Shown: piece after piece, positions 30,184-38,863 of the stretch | Layout of the letters: every line of letters starts with the position of its first letter | How positions within the stretch are numbered: position 1 is the stretch's first letter | Assembly: GCF_000379105.1 (NCBI RefSeq) | Contig: NZ_KB900609.1 | Span: 3,711,355 to 3,775,354 of the forward strand | Direction: 5' to 3' | DNA length: 64,000 nucleotides | Source of the DNA: Methylobacterium sp. WSM2598 | GTDB lineage: Bacteria; Pseudomonadota; Alphaproteobacteria; Rhizobiales; Beijerinckiaceae | The notes under the pieces: generated by a model | Seen by the model: the letters and a program-made list of their open reading frames with translations, nothing else | The model's database searches: none | What the model was told of the DNA's origin: nothing | Position numbers and translations under genes: made by a program

Positions 30184-32169
30184 TCACGCGAGCAGTGGAT
30201 CATTCACGGTAAAAGGTCGCATCATTTCGTTGTCTTCGTGGGAAAGAATGTGGCAGTGCCACACGTATTCTCCTGGCTTGTCGAACGTCGCTACAATCGA
30301 CATCATTTGATGCGGGTCTACCTCAACCGTATCCTGCCAGCCGCTTTCTTCAGGCCGCAGCGCCATTGGATCCCCAATCCAGATGTCGGCTGAGTTGTAG
30401 TCCGGCACTGAGTCGTGTCCATAAGTGATGACACCGTCATGATTCGTGTCGTCCGGGACACCATCATCGTTAGCGTCTTGAAAATCGATATGGCGCTTTT
30501 CGACTACTTGATATTGCACCAAATGGAGATGTATTGGATGACTGTCTGCTGTGAAATTGAACACCTGCCAATCCTCTGTTGAGAACAAAGCTGGTGTTTC
30601 AGTCACAGGTGCATCATAGGCCAACGGGCCAAAAGTCTCCCCTGCATGTAGTTCGGTTCGACTGGTGCGCACGGCACCTTCTTCAGCCGTCCCGAGCAAG
30701 GGCATCGTCCGGCCGTACTCATCTGCCTGCTCGAACAATCCGACTTTGCGGACCTGCGTGGCACCGTCTGCGATGCCGTCGTGGTCGCTATCGACCGCCA
30801 AGTCGTGGAAGTTGCTCGACAGCACGGTACCATCCGTCACGGTGGCATGGCCGGCCACCAGGCGCGCATCGACCGTAAACTGCATGATGTTGCCGATCGG
30901 ATCCGAGGCTGTGGCCGCCCGTCCGTCACCCGCGAGGGACCCATCATCGTTCAGGCCTTGAAACGGCGAGTAAGCGGGCCCCACATTCTGGAGATGTACG
31001 GCGTGGGTCGCCTCTCCTGGATCAAGGTGGACGTTGCTGAAATCGAAGACAAGATCGGTGCGGTCGCCAGGGGCCAAAACCAGGAACTCATCGTCCTCCT
31101 GCACACCATCGCCGTCCATGATCGTCACAGCATGCGGCAGCAAGCCGCCGTCTGTGCCGACCAAGGTCACTTTGACATTAGGATCATCGAGCTTCAGCAC
31201 ATAAAATCGGGAGTCCGAACCGTTGAGCAGACGGAGCTCTTGTGTTCCTGCGGCAACATCCTGATTAGGCCATGCCATGCCATTGACAAGAATGGTACCT
31301 CCGAAGAATTCGGGAACCACGGAAGGTGCATTTGCACCATGCGCGTCATAGAACTCTTGCGGAACAACATCCTTTACGCGCATTTGTGTGCCATCATCAT
31401 TAAATTGGCCCGACAGTATGTCGTTCTGGTACGCTGGATAATAGAGCTGCCCGGTGCTGGTGAAAGCTCTATCCTGGATCGCTACCCCGACGTCGTTTGC
31501 CCCACTCGGCAGGACTCCGGCGCTCACCAGGTTGGCTCGCTCTTGATCCTGGAGGATGTAGAACCCAGCAAGGCCCGCGTACACATTAAGGCGGGTTATT
31601 CCCAGCGCATGGTCATGATACCACAGAGTAGCAGAGTGTTGATCATTCTGATATACGCTGGTTGAAGTCTCGAACATCGCACCGACATCGCGGGGTCCGG
31701 TGCTTCCACGGCCTCCGTTCTGTGTAAACCATTGGTCTGGTAGGCCGTCATACTTTGAATCGTTGTGCCCCCCGTGCAAGTGAGTGACGATTGGTACGAA
31801 CCCAGAAGAAAGCGGGTGAGTATTTGAGTCCGCAATGTTGATCGAGGTATCAACCGGCAGGATGTGCCCCGTTTTTGGCAGTTTGTTCTGCCATGTCACC
31901 GTCACCGGGTGGTTTTCGTAGGCCAGAATAGTTGGTCCGGGGTAAGTGACGGTCTGACCAGTGCCGTATCCCCAAACAGTTGTCTCGATAATGTTTCCGA
32001 ATGAGTCGTAGAGGCCTAAAAACTGGTTTGTCTGTCGAACTTGAAGTGTAATATGATCGCGCGTGGCCGTGTCAATAGTTTGCGGTATGGGCAGACTGTT
32101 CTGATATGCGTGTTGTGTGAATTGCATCTGGGCGCTATATGTGCCGTAGGTATCCCGCTTCCTAGACAT
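30184..32169 (-). CDS. Multicopper oxidase (CotA/bilirubin-oxidase-like)
   Basis: This 661-residue laccase-type enzyme has all four copper motifs: THLHGGH (about 129-135), WYHDHALG (183-190), HPIHLHLVQYQ in the third domain, and HCHILSHEDNEMM near the C-terminus (T1 Cys, axial Met). It oxidises phenols, bilirubin-like compounds or metal ions with O2. The start at 32169 has GGAGAG upstream, and no signal peptide is seen. The coding sequence is visibly AT-richer than all neighbours. It contains several D-x-D/N-x-D-G loops (GDGVQEDDE, DSDHDGIADG, DANDDGVPDD) like EF-hand or thrombospondin-3 calcium sites. Horizontal acquisition is likely. Confidence 0.92.
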   Translation of the reverse strand: MSRKRDTYGTYSAQMQFTQHAYQNSLPIPQTIDTATRDHITLQVRQTNQFLGLYDSFGNIIETTVWGYGTGQTVTYPGPTILAYENHPVTVTWQNKLPKTGHILPVDTSINIADSNTHPLSSGFVPIVTHLHGGHNDSKYDGLPDQWFTQNGGRGSTGPRDVGAMFETSTSVYQNDQHSATLWYHDHALGITRLNVYAGLAGFYILQDQERANLVSAGVLPSGANDVGVAIQDRAFTSTGQLYYPAYQNDILSGQFNDDGTQMRVKDVVPQEFYDAHGANAPSVVPEFFGGTILVNGMAWPNQDVAAGTQELRLLNGSDSRFYVLKLDDPNVKVTLVGTDGGLLPHAVTIMDGDGVQEDDEFLVLAPGDRTDLVFDFSNVHLDPGEATHAVHLQNVGPAYSPFQGLNDDGSLAGDGRAATASDPIGNIMQFTVDARLVAGHATVTDGTVLSSNFHDLAVDSDHDGIADGATQVRKVGLFEQADEYGRTMPLLGTAEEGAVRTSRTELHAGETFGPLAYDAPVTETPALFSTEDWQVFNFTADSHPIHLHLVQYQVVEKRHIDFQDANDDGVPDDTNHDGVITYGHDSVPDYNSADIWIGDPMALRPEESGWQDTVEVDPHQMMSIVATFDKPGEYVWHCHILSHEDNEMMRPFTVNDPLLA

Positions 32170-32329
32170 GGAGTTCTCTCCATTTCCGAGCCCAAGAATG
32201 CGCATAAATAATATCGCATGACATAGCTGACATTGATCTTTGTCAAATAAGTGTATCAACTCCCGATAGGAGCGAGTGCCACACTAGCGGACCAGCTATA
32301 AAGCTTAGCTTGGCGCGAGCACCGGGTTC

Positions 32330-32620
32330 TACCTCCGACGAGTCCGCACTCTTGAGAACCCGAAGCGCTTGCGTGGTCGCAGCATGACTTCGACGCCCTG
32401 GATCGTGCGCCGCGCCGCTGCTTGCGACTTGCGGCGGTCGCCGGCGAATCGGGGCCAGCGTCATCGGTGCCGATCCGGTCCGGCCCGAGGAGCGCCTGCG
32501 GCTGCAGCATCTTGCGCAGGACGCGGCAAGAAGCGCTTGGCGGCGTGCAGATCGCGGCTGGCGGTGAGCAGGAAGTCGACCGCGTCCCCGCGCTGGTCGC
32601 TGGCCCGTCAGCCCGTCCTG
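32330..32620 (-). pseudogene. IS6-family transposase remnant
   Basis: Minus-strand fragments in different frames match IS6-type transposases: DQRGDAVDFLLTASRDLHAAKRFL, then (shifted) RVLRKMLQPQALLGPDRIGTD, then (shifted) ARRTIQGVEVML-RPRKRFGFS. At least two frameshifts and a central deletion have destroyed it. No intact ends are evident. It abuts the frameshifted Cys-rich gene next to it. Confidence 0.65.
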
Positions 32621-32873
32621 CCGCTCCCCTCGTAGCGGCCGATCTCGGCTCGGCACGGGGGTGATCGCTTGGCCATGTTCTCACGGAAGCAGGCGCGCAC
32701 CTCCTCGCCGTCCGGCGGGAGGTTGCCGCGGCAGGTGGCGCAATCCCCTGTGCAGGCCGTTTCAGGGCCCTGCGGTCGGACTGCGTCGGGGAGGCTGCGT
32801 CGGCACTCCCGACGCGGACCGCGACGGTGAGGACGAGGGCGGCGGAGGCGCAGTGTCGCACGGCCCAGAGCAT
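32608..32873 (-). pseudogene. Frameshifted exported cysteine-rich-repeat protein
   Basis: From ATG 32873 the frame gives a signal peptide (ASAALVLTVAVRVGSADA) and PTQSDRRALK. The continuation TACTGDCATCRGNLPPDGEEVRACFRENMAKRSPPCRAEIGRYEG is in another frame, ending at 32608. A single-base loss at about 32758-32762 (in an A-run of the coding strand) explains it. The Cys spacing and the ENMAK-x-S-P-x-C pattern fit short Cys-rich-repeat periplasmic proteins. It ends where the IS6 debris begins. Confidence 0.6.
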
Positions 32874-32970
32874 TTTCCGACGAAGTGGATGCCGGTTCGT
32901 CGCACAAAATGCGGCAAAATCAAAGACCTAGGGCAGTACCCGATTGCAACGTGATCGGGTGCTGCTCTAG
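32874..32970. repeat. Dispersed Rhizobiales-type intergenic repeat
   Basis: Two stem-loops in tandem: CGACGAA (32878) with TTCGTCG (32896-32902), and ACCCGAT (32938) with ATCGGGT (32954). They are joined by the AAAATCAAAGACCTAGGGC stretch and end in GCTGCTCTAG. This layout is familiar from mosaic repeats scattered between genes in Rhizobiales. A truncated sister copy lies at 18239-18276. Confidence 0.6.
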
Positions 32971-33094
32971 CGGACCTGCTGGCGGGTGGACCCATCCGCC
33001 GCCACGCCGTCGCGGTGACGTGCCCCCTTGCATTCACCTTCGAGCGGGCCAGACTGCCTCTCGCGACCTCGGTGGTCATGCTGGGAGGGACGCG

Positions 33095-33277
33095 ATGTGG
33101 TGGTTCTTCGGCTTCGTCGCCGCTTTCGCGCTCGCGGCGATCCCGCGCCTGCGAAAGCTTCCCTTCGCGCTCGGGTTCGTTTGGCTCTGGATCTGCGTCT
33201 CTCCCACGCTGGCGCTGATCTATCTGGTGATCGGCATGGCGATCCTGATCGCCATGGCTCGCCGCCACCTCGCCTGA
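33095..33277 (+). CDS. Small two-helix membrane protein
   Basis: A 60-residue protein starting at ATG 33095 with GGGAGGGA 5 bases upstream. It has two hydrophobic helices (WFFGFVAAFALAAI; then FALGFVWLWICVSPTLALIYLVIGMAILIAM) and a short basic tail. Function unknown. It converges with another small membrane-protein gene, and a TCAGGAC-CCGC-GTCCTGA hairpin at 33323-33340 lies between their ends. Confidence 0.65.
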   Translation: MWWFFGFVAAFALAAIPRLRKLPFALGFVWLWICVSPTLALIYLVIGMAILIAMARRHLA

Positions 33278-33322
33278 GCACGAGGTCCGGGAGCGCTCGC
33301 CGCGTCTCATGGGCTCCGGATG

Positions 33323-33523
33323 TCAGGACCCGCGTCCTGAACCGAGGTACCATCTCTGCCATCGGCTCATCAGCCAATGCCAGAGAAAGCCGACGACCGC
33401 GCCCGCAATGATCCATATCACGACCGCCGCCGCCTCGAGCGGGGCAGACCACCACAGCATCGCTGCTGTCCACAGCAGCGCGAACACAACAGAGATCCAT
33501 CTCAGTCGGGCTTGCTCACTCAT
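33323..33523 (-). CDS. Small two-helix membrane protein
   Basis: A 66-residue Trp-rich membrane protein (ISVVFALLWTAAMLWW and AAAVVIWIIAGAVVGFLWHWL, then a basic tail). Its stop codon lies inside a 7-bp inverted repeat at 33323-33340 that can terminate transcription from both sides. The family is not recognised; a possible membrane partner of the facing gene is only conjecture. Confidence 0.65.
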   Translation of the reverse strand: MSEQARLRWISVVFALLWTAAMLWWSAPLEAAAVVIWIIAGAVVGFLWHWLMSRWQRWYLGSGRGS

Positions 33524-33623
33524 TTCCGCTGCTCCGCGTTTCCTATGAGGTCGCAGATACGGACCGGCAGCACTGTGCGTTGAAGCACATACGTTTTTCA
33601 GCGCAATTCCTCATTCAAACAAC

Positions 33624-33653
33624 TTGCACAGTTGACATTATAACTTTGTGCAA
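33624..33653 (+). promoter_or_regulatory. Inverted repeat around a TTGACA box upstream of the TPR gene
   Basis: TTGCACA (33624-33630) and TGTGCAA (33647-33653) flank TTGACATTATAACTT, in the AT-rich part of the 33524-33769 spacer. TTGACA at 33632 could be a -35 box, and the arms could be an operator. A 15-bp direct duplication (GCGGCGCAGCCGACA) follows at about 33728-33758, just before the gene's ribosome-binding site. Confidence 0.4.
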
Positions 33654-33769
33654 CTTTGCCGACAGGACTTGGATGCTTGCGAAGCGGTCGCGGGAGCGTA
33701 TAGTGCCGGGACGCCCGGAGGAGGTCGCGGCGCAGCCGACAGCGGCGCAGCCGACAGGAGGGTGATCCG

Positions 33770-35362
33770 ATGCGCACGTTCTTGCTCGCGGCCGCCGCCA
33801 GCGTTGCTGTCATCGCCCTCGCGTCCGGCCAGGCGGCCGTCGCGCAGGCTGAGGTCGACCAGCAGCTCGGAAGCGTTCACTTCGAGACGTCCTGCAACGA
33901 GGTCGCGCAGCGTCGCTTCGATCGCGGCATGCGCTACCAGCACTCCTACTGGTATTCGGCCGCCAGGGAGGTCTTCGAGGAAGCCCTCAAAGCCGATCCC
34001 GCTTGCGCCATCGCCGAGTGGGGCATCGCCCTGACCTACCTGGACAACCCTCACAACCCAATCCCGCAGCCCAACCTCGCTCCGGGGCTCGCCGCCATTC
34101 AGCGCGCCAAGGCGCTGGATCCGAGGACTGAGCGCGAACGCGATTACATTGACGCGCTGGCGTTGATGTACACCGACTTTGATAAACTCAGCCATGGCCA
34201 CCGCATTCGGCTCTTCCGCGACGCCCAGGAGAAGATGGCAGCAAAATACATGCATGATGACGAGGCACAGATCGCCTACGCCATCACGCTTAACACCTCG
34301 GCCGACCTCAACGACAAGACCTACGCCCAGCAGCTGAAAGGCATCTCGATCCTCGAGCCGCTCTCAAAGCGCCTGCCTCGGCATCCTGGCGTCACGCACT
34401 ACCTCATCCACCTCTACGATTACCCGGAACTTGCCGCCAGAGGACTCGAGGCGGCGCATCGATACGCGCAGATCGCGCCGGCCGCGCCGCACGCGCAGCA
34501 CATGCCATCTCACATCTACACGCGCGTCGGGCACTGGAAAGACTCGATTGACTCGAACACCGCCTCTTGGAAGGCTGCGCGGGCCGAGAAGTCGATCGGC
34601 AATTACCTGCATGCACAGGATTACATGGTTTATGCCTATCTGCAGCTCGGCCAGGATGATCAGGCGCGTGCTGTCGTGGAAGACATGATGCACGAGACCG
34701 AGTTCAAGGCGACCGTGCTGGCTGCCCATTACGCGCTCGCGGCCTCGCCGGCGCGCTACGCCGTCGAGCGCGGCGAGTGGTCCGCGGCGTCGCAACTCTC
34801 CGTGCGGCCAAGCCCGTTCGCGTACGTGACGGCGATCACGCACTTCGCTCGCGCGCTCGGTGCGGCGCGCTCGGGCCAGCCTGAGGCGGCCGCGCCCGAC
34901 ATCGCGACGCTCGCCGGGCTGCGCGACAACCTGCGCGACGCGAAGGATGTCTACTGGGCGGAGATCGTGGATATCCAGCGACAGGTCGCAGCCGCCTGGG
35001 TGCTCCACGCACAAGGCCGGCACGACGAGGCGCTGAAGGCCATGAGCGCCGCGGCGGATCTCGAGGACAGGACGAACAAGCACGTGGTCACGCCTGGGCC
35101 GCTCGCACCGGCGCGGGAACTCTACGGCGAGATGCTGCTCGAGCGCGGCATGCCGAGGGAGGCGCTTGCCGCTTTCGAGGCGAGTCAGGTCAGGGAGCCG
35201 AACCGCTTCCGCGGCTTCTTCGGCGCTGCCAAAGCCGCCGAGATGCTTGGCGATAGAACAACTGCGAAGGCGAATTACGAGAAGCTGCTGGCGCTCGCGG
35301 CGAATTCGGCCTCTGAACGGCCGGAGATCGGAGCCGCACGCACGTTCGTCGCGATGAATTAG
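33770..35362 (+). CDS. Exported TPR-repeat protein
   Basis: A 530-residue protein with a signal peptide (FLLAAAASVAVIALASGQAAVAQA, about 1-26) and tetratricopeptide-like helices throughout (e.g. RFDRGMRYQHSYWYSAAREVFEEALKADPACAIAEWGIAL, and C-terminal ALAAFEASQVREPNRFRGFFGAAKAAEMLGD). The central HYLIHLYDYPELAARGLEAA...PHAQHMPSHIYTRVGHWKDSI is typical of a family of periplasmic TPR proteins of unknown function that often accompany metal or copper genes. GGAGGGTGATCCG precedes the ATG. The gene at 35371 follows by 8 bases and is co-transcribed. Confidence 0.85.
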   Translation: MRTFLLAAAASVAVIALASGQAAVAQAEVDQQLGSVHFETSCNEVAQRRFDRGMRYQHSYWYSAAREVFEEALKADPACAIAEWGIALTYLDNPHNPIPQPNLAPGLAAIQRAKALDPRTERERDYIDALALMYTDFDKLSHGHRIRLFRDAQEKMAAKYMHDDEAQIAYAITLNTSADLNDKTYAQQLKGISILEPLSKRLPRHPGVTHYLIHLYDYPELAARGLEAAHRYAQIAPAAPHAQHMPSHIYTRVGHWKDSIDSNTASWKAARAEKSIGNYLHAQDYMVYAYLQLGQDDQARAVVEDMMHETEFKATVLAAHYALAASPARYAVERGEWSAASQLSVRPSPFAYVTAITHFARALGAARSGQPEAAAPDIATLAGLRDNLRDAKDVYWAEIVDIQRQVAAAWVLHAQGRHDEALKAMSAAADLEDRTNKHVVTPGPLAPARELYGEMLLERGMPREALAAFEASQVREPNRFRGFFGAAKAAEMLGDRTTAKANYEKLLALAANSASERPEIGAARTFVAMN

Positions 35363-35370
35363 GCACGGTC

Positions 35371-35952
35371 ATGCCGAGGCCAGCGAGAAGGACCACCCTG
35401 ACCACGGCGGCGGCTGTCCTGGCTGCAGCTGGGGCGCTCGGGGCAGTCGGCCTGCTCGTCAGCCGCACAGCTCATCCCGAGGCCACCGACGCCACTCCGA
35501 CCCCCGTCTGGGCCGAGACGGCATGGCCGTTTCCGGCGGATCCGTGGGGAAAAGGCAAGGCCTATCGCTGCCCAGCTGAGTCCTGCGGCGCAGAGATTGT
35601 CGTCTCCGTTCGGGCAAAGCTCGGGTTGTGCGGGTGCGTGACGACGATCGACGATGACGACGTCGACCGCGTCGGCGACGTCGATCTCATCGCCCCCGAG
35701 CGCAGGGCGCTCGGTCCGGGGCAGGCCATAGAGGTGCGCTCCATGAAGGGGCGCAGCCGCAGCTACGCCCTCGGAGGCCGCGGTGCGGCGGCGAAATCGG
35801 CGATCGCGGTGGCCTTGCATGAGCGGTGCGACATGATCGTTGCCACGGCGGCCTTGGGTGTCGACCAGCCGGCGAGGCAGGAGCAGGCCGTGATCGAATT
35901 CCTCCGCGGCGACGCCGTCACGCGCTGGGCCGAGGTGACGCTCGGACTGTAG
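35371..35952 (+). CDS. Hypothetical exported or membrane-anchored protein
   Basis: A 193-residue protein with an N-terminal hydrophobic anchor (AAAVLAAAGALGAVGLLVS, about 12-30). The mature domain has a Cys pattern C-P-A-E-S-C and, further on, C-G-C. PVWAETAWPFPADPWGKGKAYRC suggests a folded periplasmic domain that may bind a cofactor or metal. It starts 8 bases after the TPR gene and forms an operon with it. Family not recognised. Confidence 0.75.
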   Translation: MPRPARRTTLTTAAAVLAAAGALGAVGLLVSRTAHPEATDATPTPVWAETAWPFPADPWGKGKAYRCPAESCGAEIVVSVRAKLGLCGCVTTIDDDDVDRVGDVDLIAPERRALGPGQAIEVRSMKGRSRSYALGGRGAAAKSAIAVALHERCDMIVATAALGVDQPARQEQAVIEFLRGDAVTRWAEVTLGL

Positions 35953-36018
35953 CGCTCGGGCCGGTTCGGGCGCACGACCATCTGATCCCAACGGCTCAGG
36001 ATGCCGACGCATCGAGCC

Positions 36019-36078
36019 GCTGCTCCATCTCGAATTTTCGATTGCGAATCAAAGGCTTGGCGAAAATTCGAGAGCAGC
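36019..36078. repeat. Imperfect long hairpin repeat
   Basis: GCTGCTC (36019) pairs with GAGCAGC (36072-36078), and CGAATTTTCG (36031-36040) with CGAAAATTCG (36061-36070), leaving small bulges and a 20-nt loop. It resembles a dispersed intergenic element. It precedes the terminator hairpin in the 35953-36156 spacer. Confidence 0.5.
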
Positions 36079-36107
36079 ACCACCGGTCATTGGAAATGAC
36101 CGGTGGT
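36079..36107. terminator. Strong hairpin between convergent genes
   Basis: ACCACCGGTCATT and its exact complement form a 13-bp stem with a GGA loop, between the end of the TPR operon (plus) and the DUF3617 gene (minus). It can serve both directions. Confidence 0.6.
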
Positions 36108-36156
36108 ATGACGCGGCCGCTCATCTTCGGAGGGCGATGGCGGGTGGACGACGGTG

Positions 36157-36621
36157 TCACGGCTCAGGCGCCGACTCGGCACCGGGGCCGCGGCAGTCGC
36201 CGATCCGGCGACCGGCCTGGACCTCCGCCATGGTCATGTTCTTGCCGCCCAGCCACATGGCGATGCGGCCGCGGAAGCCCGTCGGCGCCAGCAGGAATCG
36301 CGCGGTCGCCCAGCCGGCATTCCTGCCGGCGCAGGCGATGTCGAAGGTGAGTTCGTCACCGTCCTGCCGGACGTTCGAGGCCGGGCATGTGGCGAGCGGG
36401 TTGTTGTCGCTCAGCACCGCCAGGCCATGGTCGCCGACGACGGGGCCGCCCGCCAGGCAGACGCGGACCGTCTTCCTGGCCGCCGCGCTCTCGACATGCG
36501 GCAGTTCCAGCCTCACCTCGACCTCGTAGCGTCCGCTTTCCGGCACGCCGGATGCCGCGAGCGGCGCGTGCGCCACCAGCGCGAGGCCGCAGCCGATCCC
36601 CACTGCTCTCCCCCGCCGCAT
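36157..36621 (-). CDS. Exported DUF3617-family protein
   Basis: A 154-residue periplasmic protein. The start at 36621 has GGGAGGGCGAAGG upstream and yields a signal peptide (AVGIGCGLALVAHAPLAASG). The mature part follows the DUF3617 pattern: SGRYEVEVRLELP, a VCLAGG cysteine, ATCPASNVRQDGDELTFDIACAG, and the closing GRRIGDC. Conserved cysteines suggest disulphides. The role of the family is unknown. Confidence 0.75.
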   Translation of the reverse strand: MRRGRAVGIGCGLALVAHAPLAASGVPESGRYEVEVRLELPHVESAAARKTVRVCLAGGPVVGDHGLAVLSDNNPLATCPASNVRQDGDELTFDIACAGRNAGWATARFLLAPTGFRGRIAMWLGGKNMTMAEVQAGRRIGDCRGPGAESAPEP

Positions 36622-36829
36622 CCTTCGCCCTCCCGTCGCCCGACCGCAGCGGACCACGGCGGAGCCCGCAGCGCATCCCGGTTCTTGCGTCCGCATTCGC
36701 GCCGGCCGCGCGTGCGGCCTTCGCCCGGGAGCAGGCCCGAGATGCGCGGCGCTCCGTCGCCGGCGGCGTCCCGCGATCTGCCCGGCCTCGCGACCGGGCA
36801 GGCCCGGCGACGGCCGCTCCGCCGCCCGT

Positions 36830-37432
36830 CTACATCGGCGGGATCCGCCACGGCGTCTCGCGCTCTGCCCGCGCGTCGTAGGCGTCGATCGCCGCCGCGT
36901 GCGCCAGGGTCAGGTCGATGTCGTCCAGCCCCTCGACGAGGCAGCGCTTGCGGAACGGGTCGATCGCGAAGGGGATCACGGCACCGTCGGGATCGGTGAT
37001 GCGCTCGGCCGGCAGGTCGACCGTGAGCGTCGCGCCCGGGGCGGCGGCGAGGCGCGCCCTCAGCGCCGCCGCGACCTCCTCCGGCAGTGCGACGGTGAGG
37101 AGGCCGTTCTTGGCGGCATTCGAGGCGAAGATGTCGCCGAAGCTCGGGGCGATCACGCAGCGGATGCCGCCGTCCACGAGGGCGTAGACCGCACCCTCGC
37201 GACTGGAGCCGCAGCCGAAATTGCGACCCGCGACCAGGATCCCGGCGCCCGCGTAGGCGGGCGCGTCGAGGAGCATCGCGTCGCCCCGGCGACGCTCGTC
37301 GTGGAACAGGAAGGCGCCGTAGCCGGCGCTGCGCGGCTTCTTGAGGAAGCGGGCGGGAAGGATCTGGTCGGTGTCGACGTTGGCGACGCCGAGAGGGATC
37401 GCCACCGCCGTGAGGGTCGTGAAGGGCTGCAT
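36830..37432 (-). CDS. leuD: 3-isopropylmalate dehydratase small subunit-like (aconitase-family swivel domain)
   Basis: This 200-residue swivelling domain of an aconitase-superfamily hydro-lyase has NVDTDQILPARFLKKPRSAGYGAFLFHD (about 18-45) and the active-site serine loop GRNFGCGSSREGAVYAL. It pairs with the large subunit encoded 2 bases upstream. Length and motifs fit LeuD. But it is the last gene of a catabolic operon with no leucine genes, so the substrate may be another 2-methyl- or dialkyl-malate/maleate, as in DmdB of dimethylmaleate hydratase. I use the family name. Confidence 0.85.
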   Translation of the reverse strand: MQPFTTLTAVAIPLGVANVDTDQILPARFLKKPRSAGYGAFLFHDERRRGDAMLLDAPAYAGAGILVAGRNFGCGSSREGAVYALVDGGIRCVIAPSFGDIFASNAAKNGLLTVALPEEVAAALRARLAAAPGATLTVDLPAERITDPDGAVIPFAIDPFRKRCLVEGLDDIDLTLAHAAAIDAYDARAERETPWRIPPM

Positions 37433-37434
37433 CG

Positions 37435-38841
37435 TCAGGGCGCTCCGAGGCGGCGGACGTCGGTGAGGCGGCCGGTCAGGGCCGCGGCGGCCGCCATGGC
37501 CGGGCTCATCAGGTGGGTGCGCGCGTTCGGGCCCTGGCGGCCCGGGAAGTTGCGGTTGGTGGTCGAGGCGCATCGCTCGCCCGGCGGCACGAGGTCGCCG
37601 TTGATGCCGACGCACATCGAGCAGCCCGGCTCGCCCCATTCGAGGCCGGCCTCCCGGAACACCGCGTCGAGCCCTTCGGCCTCCGCCTGCCGGCGCACGG
37701 GGCCGGAGCCGGGCACCACGAGGCCCGGCACCGCCGCGCGCCGGCCGCGCAGCACGCTGGCCGCGGCGCGCAGGTCCTCGATGCGCGCATTGGTGCAGGA
37801 GCCGATGAACACCCGGTCGATGGTCACCGCTTCGAGGGGCGTCCCGGGCGCGAGCGCCATGTAGTCGAGCATCGCCCGCATCTGGCCGGCGCGGCCGAGA
37901 TCGGACTCGGCCGCCGGATCGGGCACGGTGCCGGTCACCGGCACCGCCGTCTCGGGGCTGGTGCCCCAGGTGACGGTCGGGGCGATGGCGCCCGCCTCGA
38001 GGCACTCCTCGCGGTCGAAGCGCGCGCCGGGATCGCTCGGCAGGCGCCGCCACGCCGCCACGGCCCGCGCGAAGGTCTCGCCCTTCGGCGCGAAGGGCCG
38101 CCCGTCGAGGAACGCGAAGGTCGTGTCGTCCGGGGCGACCATCCCGGCGCGCGCACCCGCCTCGATCGACATGTTGCAGATGGTCAGCCGCCCCTCCATC
38201 GACAGGGCGCGGATCGCGCTGCCGGCGTATTCGAGCACGTGCCCGACCGCGCCGCCCGCCCCGATGCGGCCGATGATGGCCAGGATGACGTCCTTGGCGG
38301 TGACGTGGGCGCCGAGCGTCCCGTCGATGGTCACGCGCAGGGTCTTGGGCCGGCGCTGCCAGAGCGCCTGGGTGGCCAGCACGTGCGCGACCTCGGTCGC
38401 CCCGATCCCGAAGCCGAGCGCCCCGAAGGCCCCGTGGGTCGAGGTGTGGGAATCCCCGCACACGATCGTGAGGCCCGGCAGGGTCAGGCCCTGCTCGGGG
38501 GCGAGCACGTGCACGATGCCCTGGCCCGGATCGTCGAGGCCGAAGTGGCGGATGCCGTGGCGGGCCGCGTTCTCGGCGAGGCCCGACACCATGGCGGCGA
38601 TCTCGGGATCGGGAATCGGGCGGTCGCGCCCGCGCGAGGGCACGTAATGGTCGGCGATCGCGAAGGTCAGGTCGGGCCGGCGCACCGCCCGCCCGGCATG
38701 GTCGATCATCCCGAAGGCGTGGAACGAGCCCTCGTGCAGCAGGTGCCGGTCGATGGCGAGCAGGGCCTGCCCGTCCGGGCGCGCGGCCATCACGTGCGCG
38801 TCCCAGACCTTGTCGAACAGGGTGCGGGGCGTCTGGGTCAT
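37435..38841 (-). CDS. leuC: 3-isopropylmalate dehydratase large subunit-like ([4Fe-4S] hydro-lyase)
   Basis: A 468-residue [4Fe-4S] subunit. It has FDKVWDAHVM at the N-terminus, DSHTSTHGAFGALGFGIGATEVAHVLATQ, cluster Cys in GSCTNARIEDL, and the CSMC pair near the C-terminus. GGAGGAGG precedes the start at 38841. It forms the heterodimer with the LeuD-like subunit and isomerises or hydrates a branched C4-diacid. Context (importer, C-C lyase, FAD enzyme, HyuAB) argues for a catabolic dimethylmaleate/citraconate-type hydratase rather than leucine biosynthesis; the sequence alone cannot decide. Confidence 0.87.
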   Translation of the reverse strand: MTQTPRTLFDKVWDAHVMAARPDGQALLAIDRHLLHEGSFHAFGMIDHAGRAVRRPDLTFAIADHYVPSRGRDRPIPDPEIAAMVSGLAENAARHGIRHFGLDDPGQGIVHVLAPEQGLTLPGLTIVCGDSHTSTHGAFGALGFGIGATEVAHVLATQALWQRRPKTLRVTIDGTLGAHVTAKDVILAIIGRIGAGGAVGHVLEYAGSAIRALSMEGRLTICNMSIEAGARAGMVAPDDTTFAFLDGRPFAPKGETFARAVAAWRRLPSDPGARFDREECLEAGAIAPTVTWGTSPETAVPVTGTVPDPAAESDLGRAGQMRAMLDYMALAPGTPLEAVTIDRVFIGSCTNARIEDLRAAASVLRGRRAAVPGLVVPGSGPVRRQAEAEGLDAVFREAGLEWGEPGCSMCVGINGDLVPPGERCASTTNRNFPGRQGPNARTHLMSPAMAAAAALTGRLTDVRRLGAP

Positions 38842-38863
38842 GGAGCCTCCTCCCGGTGTCTCG

